The position numbers were made by a program, and so were the translations under genes. The notes beneath the pieces were generated by a model that did not search any database, was not told the origin of the DNA, and saw only the letters and a program-made list of their open reading frames with translations. From contig CAYQYP010000386.1 of NCBI GenBank assembly GCA_964421755.1, positions 1 to 47,555 of the forward strand: a stretch of DNA of 47,555 nucleotides. Direction: 5' to 3'. The first letter of the stretch is position 1. The number at the start of each line of letters is the position of its first letter. Below are positions 38,932 to 46,373 of this stretch, piece by piece. The stretch comes from CAVUUN01 sp964421755 (lineage in GTDB: Bacteria > Acidobacteriota > UBA6911 > RPQK01).

Positions 38932-40350
38932 ATGACGGCTCAGCGCATGGCGCCTTTGCTCATCGTTTTTGCCTCCTTGGTTGGTTCTATCCTCCCCGCC
39001 GCCGATCCGGCCTATGTTCGTGTCAGTCCCAGAGACCCGCGCTACTTCGAGCTCTCTGACGGACGCCCTTACATTCCGATCGGTTTAAATATGATTGCTC
39101 CCGGCGAGTCGGACGAAGAAAAAGGACTCGCTCAGATGGGACAGTGGCTCGATTCCCTGGCAGATAACCAGGGCAATTTCATCCGGATCTGGATGAGCAA
39201 CCGTTTCTTCGACGTCGAATCGGAAAGCAGTGGCAGCTATGACGCGGAGACGGCGAAGAGGCTCGATGCAGTCTTGGAACGGGCCGCCCGGCGCGGCATC
39301 CGGGTCAAATTGACGTTCGAACACTTCCGTCATTTTTTCCGCGAAGAGCAGAAATGGGCAGCCAAGCCCATCCACCACGCATCCCGGGGAGGCCCGGCTT
39401 CGGATGAGTCCGATTTCTTCAGCGGCCCGGCCAGTCGCGACCAGTTCCGCCGAAAGATCGATTGGTTCGCCCGCCGTTACGGCTCGAATCCCAACGTGTT
39501 CGCGTGGGAACTTTGGAACGAGATCAACGCGGTCAGGGCGCAGGGATGGGAGGATTGGACCGAGGTCATGCTCAAAGAACTGCGGGCCCGTTTCCCCCAT
39601 AACCTCGCTACCCAAAGCCTTGGCAGCTTTGATACGGCCAAGGTCCGAGACAAATATCGTTGGCTGGCTCTGCTGCCCGGGAACGATTTTGCGCAGGTCC
39701 ACCGCTATCTGGACCTTGGAGCGAGCTTGGAAGTATGCCACGGGCCGGTGGATGTCTTGACGGCTGACGCGGTGCACGAGTTGCTCAAATTCAATCCGGG
39801 AAAACCTGTGGTTCTGGCCGAGAGCGGTGCGGTGGAGCCGGGCCACAGCGGGCCCTTTGCACTCTATGCGAAGGATAAGGCGGGCATCATCCTCCACGAT
39901 GTCCTCTTCGCTCCTTTCTTCTCAGGAGCGGCCGCCGCCGGGCAGATATGGCACTGGGATCAGTATGTGGCCGCCAACAACCTGTGGTTTCAGTTCGGCC
40001 GGTTCGCCGAAGCCGTGAAGGAAATCGATCCGCCGGCAGAGCGCTTCCAGGCTGTCGAGTTGCCTCACGAGCGCCTGCGCGTGCGTGTGCTCCGGGGCCG
40101 ATCGACGCTGCTCGTCTGGTGCCGCGACAGGAATAACGACTGGCGCACAGAGCTCGAGCAGGGTGTCCAGCCTGCAAAGATCGAGAGGGCCGTGTTGGAT
40201 TTTCGCAACAATCTGCCGGAGTCCAAGCTCCGTGTTCGATTTTACGACCCTTGGGAAAGCAAATGGAGTGATGGCCGGCTGCAGTCCGGGAAGGTGACGC
40301 TGCCTGCTTTTTCGCGCTCCATTGTCGTCAGGATTGAGGCGAAGAGGTAA
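38932..40350 (+). CDS. Secreted GH5-like glycoside hydrolase
   Basis: A 472-residue protein. Residues 1-24 form a signal peptide (APLLIVFASLVGSILPA). The following TIM-barrel resembles clan A cellulase/mannanase-type hydrolases: GRPYIPIGLNMIAPG, NFIRIWMS, RGIRVKLTFEHF, the acid/base glutamate E197 in WELWNEIN, HRYLD and the nucleophile candidate E297 in VVLAESGA. A C-terminal small beta domain (VRFYDPWESKWSDG, SRSIVVRIEA) ends it. The polysaccharide attacked is unknown. ATG 38932 is chosen because upstream codons are repeat-derived. No ribosome-binding site is visible, as the array runs almost to the start. Confidence 0.83.
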   Translation: MTAQRMAPLLIVFASLVGSILPAADPAYVRVSPRDPRYFELSDGRPYIPIGLNMIAPGESDEEKGLAQMGQWLDSLADNQGNFIRIWMSNRFFDVESESSGSYDAETAKRLDAVLERAARRGIRVKLTFEHFRHFFREEQKWAAKPIHHASRGGPASDESDFFSGPASRDQFRRKIDWFARRYGSNPNVFAWELWNEINAVRAQGWEDWTEVMLKELRARFPHNLATQSLGSFDTAKVRDKYRWLALLPGNDFAQVHRYLDLGASLEVCHGPVDVLTADAVHELLKFNPGKPVVLAESGAVEPGHSGPFALYAKDKAGIILHDVLFAPFFSGAAAAGQIWHWDQYVAANNLWFQFGRFAEAVKEIDPPAERFQAVELPHERLRVRVLRGRSTLLVWCRDRNNDWRTELEQGVQPAKIERAVLDFRNNLPESKLRVRFYDPWESKWSDGRLQSGKVTLPAFSRSIVVRIEAKR

Positions 40351-40403
40351 CGGCGCAGCTGGTTTTTGGGAGGGCATTGCGGGGCCGCCCCAAACGCCTA
40401 AAA

Positions 40404-41489
40404 CTAAATGAGCTTGGCGAGGGCGGGGATCTCCTTCACCAACTGATAGCGAGTGAGAACCTGTTCGATGCGTTCGCCTCGTTGCTCGATCTGATCCTCG
40501 GCCACCGGGCCCAGCACCTCGGATGCCCGCTTGAGGTAGTCGACCTTGAACGGGTCGATGCCCATGACACGACAGCAGGTCGCATCAGCGGCGACGCTGT
40601 TTCGAGCCATCACCAGCACCCCGGAATGCGCTGGCTCTCCGAGAATCGGGCCGTCCCCCTGCATGCCGACTATGCCGTCCACGATGGAGATCTGGGGTCG
40701 GACCGCCTGGTTAATGTCGAGGATCACCTCGTTGAGCCCCGCCCAGTGGAGCACGTTCTTAGGCCATCCGTAGATCTCGCCGGGCATGATGCCGTACAGG
40801 TTCTTCATCGAGAGTGTGACGCCGGCCCAATGATGCGTCTTCATCTTTGCCAGGGAAACAACGAGGTCAGCTTCGCCCACGGCCGCGTGGACCGCCAGTG
40901 ACGTGAGCGCCGAGGCGCCCCGGTTGTTGGCGAGCTGAAGGGTCGGGCCGCAATTCAGATCCACGAAGGGAACCCGGTTTTCAGCCAGAACGTCAGCGAT
41001 CCCGGACGATTCCAGGACCGTGAAGCTATCCCGACGATGCCCGGCGCCTTCTCCAACCACAACCGAGCTTGCCCCGAGTCGAAGGAACGCCTGTACCGCG
41101 CCTGCGACCACGGCTGGGTGCGTGTTGACGTGTTCGATTGTCCTGATGGGCTCAACCAGGTTTGGCTTCAACAGGACTTTTTTGCCCCTCACGGTGTTTT
41201 CCGTAATGCCCAATTCGGCGAGTCCTCGACCGATGACAGAGGCGATGTCCGCCCGGTAGTGTGCCACCCTGGCGATGAAAGCAGCCTGGTCCGGTGCACG
41301 CATGAGTTCGCGCGCGACGTAAAATGCCGCGCCGGTTACGGCTGCCGCGATCCCGGTTTTCAAAATCATCCTGCGCGGCCACACACGGGGAGCGGACTGG
41401 TCGGTCGCTGGGCCGGTGGCCGGAGCGGCCGGCGGTGCTTCGTCGCCGGTGGGTTCGTCCGGCTTTTCAGGTTCCTCGGAACTCATCAT
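40404..41489 (-). CDS. DUF362 domain protein with Tat-like anchor
   Basis: A 361-residue protein. After an acidic, proline-rich N-terminus comes WPRRMILKTGIAAAVTGAAFYVA (shown in parts: RR at 39-40, helix 44-58), a twin-arginine-type anchor. The DUF362 domain covers the rest: VLLKPNLVEP, THPAVVAGAVQAFL, VVVGEGAGHRRDS, DLVVSLAKMKTHHWAGVTLS, MKNLYGIMPG and DGIVGMQGDGP. DUF362 proteins often carry ferredoxin domains or act with iron-sulphur chemistry, but this one has no cysteine cluster and no known reaction. The start overlaps the stop of the cyclase-like gene (ATGA, 41486-41489), with AAGGAAG upstream, so the two are translationally coupled. It is convergent with the GH5-like gene. Confidence 0.85.
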   Translation of the reverse strand: MMSSEEPEKPDEPTGDEAPPAAPATGPATDQSAPRVWPRRMILKTGIAAAVTGAAFYVARELMRAPDQAAFIARVAHYRADIASVIGRGLAELGITENTVRGKKVLLKPNLVEPIRTIEHVNTHPAVVAGAVQAFLRLGASSVVVGEGAGHRRDSFTVLESSGIADVLAENRVPFVDLNCGPTLQLANNRGASALTSLAVHAAVGEADLVVSLAKMKTHHWAGVTLSMKNLYGIMPGEIYGWPKNVLHWAGLNEVILDINQAVRPQISIVDGIVGMQGDGPILGEPAHSGVLVMARNSVAADATCCRVMGIDPFKVDYLKRASEVLGPVAEDQIEQRGERIEQVLTRYQLVKEIPALAKLI

Positions 41490-42424
41490 GATAACTTCCT
41501 TCCCAGCAGCGCCAGCAGTCCCTTGGGCGCAGATGCGGCGAGGATCAACTGAGCCAGCAGTGGTGTGTCGTATGGTCCATAGCGCGACTGCAGCGCGAGG
41601 CTTTGAGCGATCCATTCTGGCGCCTCGGCCGGTCTCTTTTGCCAGGCGGACAGGGCCATCAGGCCCCACGCCAGGCTAAGCGGAGTCCGAAGCGTTTGCA
41701 TTTCCCCCGCGATGTAAGCCAGGCTGGTCGACACCCGCTGCTCGGGCACCGCGCCCTCCAGCGCGCAAAGCGCGTGTCCGGTGCTTTCGGGAGTCGGGAA
41801 GAGCGTTTTGCCGAAGACGCTGATATTGCCGTAGTTCCATCCGCCGCTCGCTAGCTGTCGATCCAGCAGCAGCGCTATGCCCTGTTTCACTCGCTCGTGG
41901 TCTCCCATTCTCCGGGCCCGCAACGAGACGATCGCGAGCGCTGTCGGTTCCACCCACGAATGGCTGAAGCTGGCCCAGCCCCAGCCAGGGATGCTTGTAT
42001 CGTGTCCGTTCGGGTCACCAGCCTTCTTGACCCAATGAGCTCCCGAGAGCGTGAGCAGCCGGTCGACTGCCTTCTGGCCGGCCTTCTCATACCCTGGCAA
42101 GGCCGACGTGATCAGGACGAGCAGTGACGTCAGCCAGTGGGTATCGGGGAAACGGCGATCTACTGAAAGCCGGCCGTCCGGCTGCTGAAGCGCGACCAGG
42201 CGGTCGGCGGCACTCCTCAGAGATTCATGGCGTGAATCGGAAGCCAGCAGCGCCAGAAGTGCCCAGGCGGTCGAAACTGCATCGAAAGGTGCCGCCGGCA
42301 AACGGCCAAAACCGCCTTCCGGCAAGATTCGCCGGTTCAGCTCGGGAATTATTTCAGTCAGTGTCTTAGGGCCGTCGGGCTTCTTTTCGGGACTGTCAGG
42401 CACCCCATCTCCCCCTGGTGTCAT
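41486..42424 (-). CDS. Prenyltransferase/squalene-cyclase-like alpha-toroid protein
   Basis: A 312-residue soluble protein of the terpenoid cyclase/protein prenyltransferase toroid fold. Repeated segments of about 50 residues contain the QW-like pattern: SAADRLVALQQPDGRLSVD, HSWVEPTALAIVSLRA, QGIALLLDRQLASGGWNYGN and LAWGLMALSAWQ. It is half the length of a squalene-hopene cyclase and lacks the DxDD acid motif, so enzymatic cyclisation is doubtful. It may bind a polysaccharide or lipid instead. It is coupled to the DUF362 gene by a four-base ATGA overlap. ATG 42424 has no ribosome-binding site. GTG 42403, preceded by GGGGGAGAT, is a credible alternative. Confidence 0.78.
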   Translation of the reverse strand: MTPGGDGVPDSPEKKPDGPKTLTEIIPELNRRILPEGGFGRLPAAPFDAVSTAWALLALLASDSRHESLRSAADRLVALQQPDGRLSVDRRFPDTHWLTSLLVLITSALPGYEKAGQKAVDRLLTLSGAHWVKKAGDPNGHDTSIPGWGWASFSHSWVEPTALAIVSLRARRMGDHERVKQGIALLLDRQLASGGWNYGNISVFGKTLFPTPESTGHALCALEGAVPEQRVSTSLAYIAGEMQTLRTPLSLAWGLMALSAWQKRPAEAPEWIAQSLALQSRYGPYDTPLLAQLILAASAPKGLLALLGRKLS

Positions 42425-42504
42425 TTGACGGCGCGACTTGGAATCATTGCCAAGTCACGCTTCGAACATCAAAATAGAATTTTTGCGCGGAAAGAATACA
42501 ACTT

Positions 42505-43299
42505 ATGTTGATTGATTACCACATGCATACTCCGCTGTGTCGGCACGCCGTCGGGGAGCCGTGGCAATATGCCGAGCAGGCGGCCATCGCAGGACTCGAC
42601 GAGATTGGTTTCTCGGATCACTGTCCGATGCCGGGCGGCTACGACGCTGACTTCCGGATGACGGCAGACCAAATGGACGAATACTTTCGGATGGTCGAAG
42701 AAGCAAGGCGCCGCGCCCCTTCGCTGCCGATTAAGTTCGGTCTGGAGGCCGACTATTATCCGGGCACGGAGGATTACGTGCGCGATCTTCTCGTTTCCTA
42801 TCCCTTTGATTTCGTCCTCGGATCGGTTCATTACATCGGGGACTGGGGATTTGACAACCCGGAACTCATCGAGGGCTTCTCGGCTCGGCATATAGAAGCG
42901 ATCTGGACCGACTACTTCGACCTGTTGCGACGGGCCGCCGCCTCCCGGCTATTCGACGTCCTTGCTCATCCAGACCTGGTTAAGAAGTTCGGGCACCGCG
43001 CCTCGGGGGATCTCTCCAGATTCTATCGTCCAGTACTCACGGAAATGCAGAGAGCGGGGACAGCGCTTGAGGTGAGCTCGGCCGGGCTCCGAAAGCAGGT
43101 GCGGGAGATCTACCCGAGTCTCGAGTTCATGAACCTAGCCAACCGAGAGGGAGTGACCATCACGTTCGCTTCAGATGCTCACTCGCCCGCGGAGGTCGGG
43201 CACCGCTTCGATGCGCTTGTCGTGGCTGCCCGCCAGGCGGGTTATACGACGATCACGCGGTTTGCGGGCCGGAAGCCTGAACAAGTCACGCTGGGGTAG
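42505..43299 (+). CDS. hisK: Histidinol-phosphatase, PHP (HisJ/HisK) family
   Basis: A 264-residue metal-dependent phosphatase. The PHP motifs are DYHMHTPLCRHA (D4, H6, H8), GFSDHCPM, GLEADYYPG with the glutamate, LGSVHYIGDWGFD, LAHPDLVKKFG and FASDAHSPAEVGHRFD. The HisJ-type spacing favours histidinol phosphate phosphatase, the eighth step of histidine synthesis, over polymerase-associated PHP domains. No other his gene is near. ATG 42505 begins MLIDYHMHTP, a typical N-terminus, with no clear ribosome-binding site. It is divergent from the cyclase-like gene by 80 bases. A gene-free repeat region of 583 bases follows. Confidence 0.92.
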   Translation: MLIDYHMHTPLCRHAVGEPWQYAEQAAIAGLDEIGFSDHCPMPGGYDADFRMTADQMDEYFRMVEEARRRAPSLPIKFGLEADYYPGTEDYVRDLLVSYPFDFVLGSVHYIGDWGFDNPELIEGFSARHIEAIWTDYFDLLRRAAASRLFDVLAHPDLVKKFGHRASGDLSRFYRPVLTEMQRAGTALEVSSAGLRKQVREIYPSLEFMNLANREGVTITFASDAHSPAEVGHRFDALVVAARQAGYTTITRFAGRKPEQVTLG

Positions 43300-43402
43300 G
43301 GCCTCGGCGTGTTCGAGTCGCGGAGCGAGTAGCCGCCGGAATCGAGCGGTACAGAACCGCACGGTGCGTTTTCCGCGGAGAGGGTGTTGAATAAGGGTCT
43401 TA

Positions 43403-43625
43403 AGGCCTGAAGGGGCCGGCACATATTAGCCCAGGGCGAAGCGCTTTGCGCGTAGCCCTGGGTTACGGAATCCAGATAGGGTGCCAGCCCTGAAAGGGCG
43501 TAACAAGTTGCACGATAGAGATTTGTGCCGCCCTTTCAGGGCTGGATATCAGCTTCGAACCGGGACCCAGGGCTACGCACAAAAGCGCTCCGCCCTGGGC
43601 TAATATGTGTCGGCCTTTCAGGCCT
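43403..43625. repeat. Large nested palindrome (AGGCCTGAA...CCCAGGGC...)
   Basis: Outer arms AGGCCTGAAGGGGCCGGCAC, then ATATTAGCCCAGGGC and AAGCGC...CGTAGCCCTGGG (43403-43462) pair with 43566-43625. A second stem inside, CCAGCCCTGAAAGGGCG (43483-43500), pairs with 43529-43545. It forms a branched structure of 223 bases without a coding frame. The rest of the gene-free span 43300-43882 holds no convincing feature. The GCGGATTGAAATC stretch at 43669-43680 is a single occurrence, not a CRISPR repeat. Confidence 0.88.
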
Positions 43626-43882
43626 ATTTACACGAAGGTCAACATTTTCAACATCCTCGCTGCGTGCGCGGATTGAAATCGTGAGCAAGCCGCAGACGCG
43701 TCTGGAGTCGCCAGCTGTTACAATCCGCGCACTCCGCGAAAAGCGCTACGTTTGCGGTTCTGTTCTGCACGCTGATGCGATGGGTCGTACTCCGGTTGGC
43801 GATGGAGTGCACCGCCTGCCCGCGGTTCCCTTCCTCTCGCCTATGCGACCGATGTGACTCCGGGTTGGGGCGAGGCGTATCC

Positions 43883-45541
43883 CTACGCCTCCACTTTCGC
43901 GAACTGCCGCTGGGCCGATTTGCGCCCGGCCGGCCGCCCGGCGCCCTTGGCAGCCATGGCAGCGGCGAACCGCGTAAACTGCTTCTCTTCGGCACAGATC
44001 AGGTTGACCGCATCCATGTCCTTCGGGACCGGTAGATCGAGCAGGTAAAGGACCGTGGGGGCCAGATCCGAGAGCTTCCCGTAGGGGCGCAACGTCGTCG
44101 AGGGAGCCTCGGCGGCCACGTAAATGCACTCAACCGGAAAGAGAGTGTGGCTCGTCTTCGTCATCCCCGTCGAGTAATCGACCATTTGCTCGGAGTTGCC
44201 GTGGTCCGCCGTGATCAGGACGTGAGCATCGAGCTCGAGCAGGCGCTTGACGATCCGTCCGACACACTCGTCGACCACTTCGACAGCTTTGCGAGCAGCC
44301 GTCGGGTCTCCGGTGTGTCCCACCATGTCGCCGTTCGCGTAGTTCACCACGATGAAATGGTACGGGTTGTCGGCAAGACGGCGGAGCAGCTCGTCGGTCA
44401 CATTGTAAGCGTCCATTTCGGGATGCGAGGCGAATGTAGCTGGATCGAAACGGCCGCGCACCTCGACCTGGTCTTCGCCCTGGTAAGGTGTTGTTGCCTT
44501 GCCGTTGAAGAAGCTGGTCACGTGGCGGAACTTCTGCGTCTCCGCGATGCGCAATTGTCGATACCCGGCATTGGCGATTACTTCGCCGAGCAGGTTATCC
44601 ATTGCTCCACTGCCGCTCATTGCGCCGAGCATGTAATTCGGAAATTCGTCGTAATAGCGCGTTAGCCCTGCGTAAACGACTCTCGGCTTTTCCGTGAGCT
44701 TGCCGGCATAGGAGGGGTCGACGAACGCCATCGACAGCTGAATCGCCCGGTCTTGCCGGTAATTGGTATGCAGGATGCTGTCGCCGTCGTGGACGCCGTC
44801 GTAGTCTCTAATGACGTATGGCGGGATGTATTCGTCGAACATCTCGTAGTTGTCCGGGGTCTTGTCTTGCGCGTATGACTCCAGCACCGCGGAATGCGCT
44901 GATTCGGCGCGCCGCCCCTGCGCGGAGACGATGCAGGCATATGAGGCGTCGGTCAGGGTCCATTTGCGGGACCGGTCCATCGCATAATAACGGCCCATCG
45001 CGGTTCCGATGCTGCACCCGCCCACCTCGGCCATGACCCTGTCCAGCGTGGCCAGGTATTCGAGACAGCTGCGGGGCGGCGTATCGCGGCCATCGAGAAA
45101 CGGGTGGATGACGATCCGGCCTTCCGGAAACTCCCTCCGCGCGCGCCGCATGATCTTAAAAAGATGCTCCTGGTGCGCGTGAACGCCCTCGTCCTGGAGC
45201 AGCCCGAAAAGGTGCAGGCGGCTTCGGTTGGTTTTCCAGTTGGCAATCAACCGGTGCCAGGTGTCCACTTCAAAAAGCCGGCCTGTCGCAAGCCCGTCAT
45301 CGATTCGTTTCAACTCCTGGATGACTATCCGCCCGGCCCCCATGTTCAGGTGGCCGACTTCCGAGGACCCCTGATAGCCGTCGGGAAGTCCCACCGGCTC
45401 TCCGGACGCGTCGAGCAGGCACCACGGGTATTGTTCCTTGAATGCGTCGATGTTCGGCGTATCGGCCGCCGCCACAGCGTTTCCTTCGGGGTTCTCGTTG
45501 TAGCCCCAGCCGTCCCGAACAATGATGCACACTGGTCTCAT
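43883..45541 (-). CDS. gpmI: 2,3-bisphosphoglycerate-independent phosphoglycerate mutase
   Basis: A 552-residue enzyme. RDGWGYN with metal-ligand D10, the phosphoserine loop GYQGSSEVGH (S60, the usual GNSEVGH with one change), HPFLDGRDTPP, MGRYYAMDR, YANGDMVGHTGD and ITADHGNSEQM complete the alkaline-phosphatase-like plus mutase-domain layout. It interconverts 3- and 2-phosphoglycerate in glycolysis. The length is slightly above the usual 510-550. The last 25 residues are a basic, alanine-rich tail (AAKGAGRPAGRKSAQRQF) not typical of the family. ATG 45541 starts MRPVCIIVRDGWG with GGAGA about ten bases upstream. The preceding codons of the open frame are repeats. Confidence 0.95.
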   Translation of the reverse strand: MRPVCIIVRDGWGYNENPEGNAVAAADTPNIDAFKEQYPWCLLDASGEPVGLPDGYQGSSEVGHLNMGAGRIVIQELKRIDDGLATGRLFEVDTWHRLIANWKTNRSRLHLFGLLQDEGVHAHQEHLFKIMRRARREFPEGRIVIHPFLDGRDTPPRSCLEYLATLDRVMAEVGGCSIGTAMGRYYAMDRSRKWTLTDASYACIVSAQGRRAESAHSAVLESYAQDKTPDNYEMFDEYIPPYVIRDYDGVHDGDSILHTNYRQDRAIQLSMAFVDPSYAGKLTEKPRVVYAGLTRYYDEFPNYMLGAMSGSGAMDNLLGEVIANAGYRQLRIAETQKFRHVTSFFNGKATTPYQGEDQVEVRGRFDPATFASHPEMDAYNVTDELLRRLADNPYHFIVVNYANGDMVGHTGDPTAARKAVEVVDECVGRIVKRLLELDAHVLITADHGNSEQMVDYSTGMTKTSHTLFPVECIYVAAEAPSTTLRPYGKLSDLAPTVLYLLDLPVPKDMDAVNLICAEEKQFTRFAAAMAAKGAGRPAGRKSAQRQFAKVEA

Positions 45542-45570
45542 AGTCGTTCGTCTCCGAAAAGTACAAGGAT

Positions 45571-46009
45571 AATACAGAGAGGGGCAGAGGGACAAAGGGG
45601 CAGTCGAATGCGGAATGCGGATTGCGGAATGCGGAATAGAGGGCAAAGGGGCAGAGGGAAGGCAAAAAGCCGACTACGATCACGATCCCGAGCGCGAGGA
45701 GCGGGCGGATTGATGCCCTGAAAGTCATCAGAACCGCAAGCGAAGCGCGCGGGCCCAGACAACGACCGGGTTTCGGTCAGTGTGCAAGACCGCATGAAGC
45801 GCTGATTGTTCGGGCCCGCGCGCTCCGCTTGCGGTTCTGATGACTTTCAGGGTTTGAGGCCGCCATCTCCATCGGGGCTCCCGTCTATTTTGGTCAGCCG
45901 GTCCAATGGACCACCGCCCGGGAAGGGGGACGCTTCGGGCGGTTGGGCTCTGTCTCGCGCTCGTGCTCGCGCTCGCGCTCGTAGTCGTAATCGTAATCGG
46001 CTTTTGGCC
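45571..46009. repeat. Nested inverted arrays around a 137-base palindrome
   Basis: 45571-45660 holds GGGGCAGAGGGACAAA and GAATGCGGAAT units. 45661-45705 (CCGACTACGATCACGATCCC...) faces 45953-46009 (CTCGCGCTCG...GTAATCGTAATCGG), both of the GATTAC/CGAGCG family. Inside lies a separate palindrome at 45716-45852, arms CCCTGAAAGTCATCAGAACC...GGGCCC and complement. The order suggests one repeat inserted between the arms of an older one. The gene-free region 45542-46373 otherwise contains only the leader of the TonB receptor. Confidence 0.85.
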
Positions 46010-46079
46010 TCTGCATCCGGACGCCCGCCTACATCCGCGGGCCACCCGGACTTCCCAGTACGCCGCCCAGTTGGCTGGA

Positions 46080-46373
46080 GATAACAGTTAACAGAAACGT
46101 TATCGCAGTTATCGGAGTCGCCACGCCTCCCGCGCCATATCCGAGATTCCGCATGAGCATGCTAGGCGGAATCCGCCTTTTCAGCCATTTCCGAAACGAT
46201 ACCGTCAGCCTCAACACTCACCCCCCGGTCAGCCTCAGTCCAATGATCCCGCTCGTTTTCCTGCGTTAACGCCCCCGCTAACCGGAATAACCTTTCCGGA
46301 CCCCGCCCATCAGCGCCAAGCTTGCCGGTATCCCAGGCTTTCCGATCAATTTCGCGCAAGGAGGGGGAAGAAA
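46080..46373 (+). promoter_or_regulatory. Long leader of the TonB-dependent receptor gene
   Basis: Nearly 300 bases without an ORF precede the receptor. GATAAC (46080-46085) and GTTATC (46099-46104) form an inverted pair, and GTTATCGCA is repeated as GTTATCGGA nine bases later, an operator-like pattern. AGGCGGAATCCGCCTTTTC at 46163 is a small hairpin followed by a short T-run, possibly an attenuator. AAGGAGG (46358-46364) is a strong ribosome-binding site nine bases before ATG 46374. No known riboswitch was recognised. Confidence 0.4.

Noticed and set aside
43661..43680. GTGCGCGGATTGAAATC as a CRISPR repeat
   Set aside because: The GGATTGAAA end resembles some CRISPR repeats but occurs once, with no spaced copies and no cas gene.
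46163..46181. Riboswitch or tRNA in the TonB receptor leader
   Set aside because: Only a small hairpin is present. No conserved riboswitch core, cloverleaf or T-loop sequence was found.
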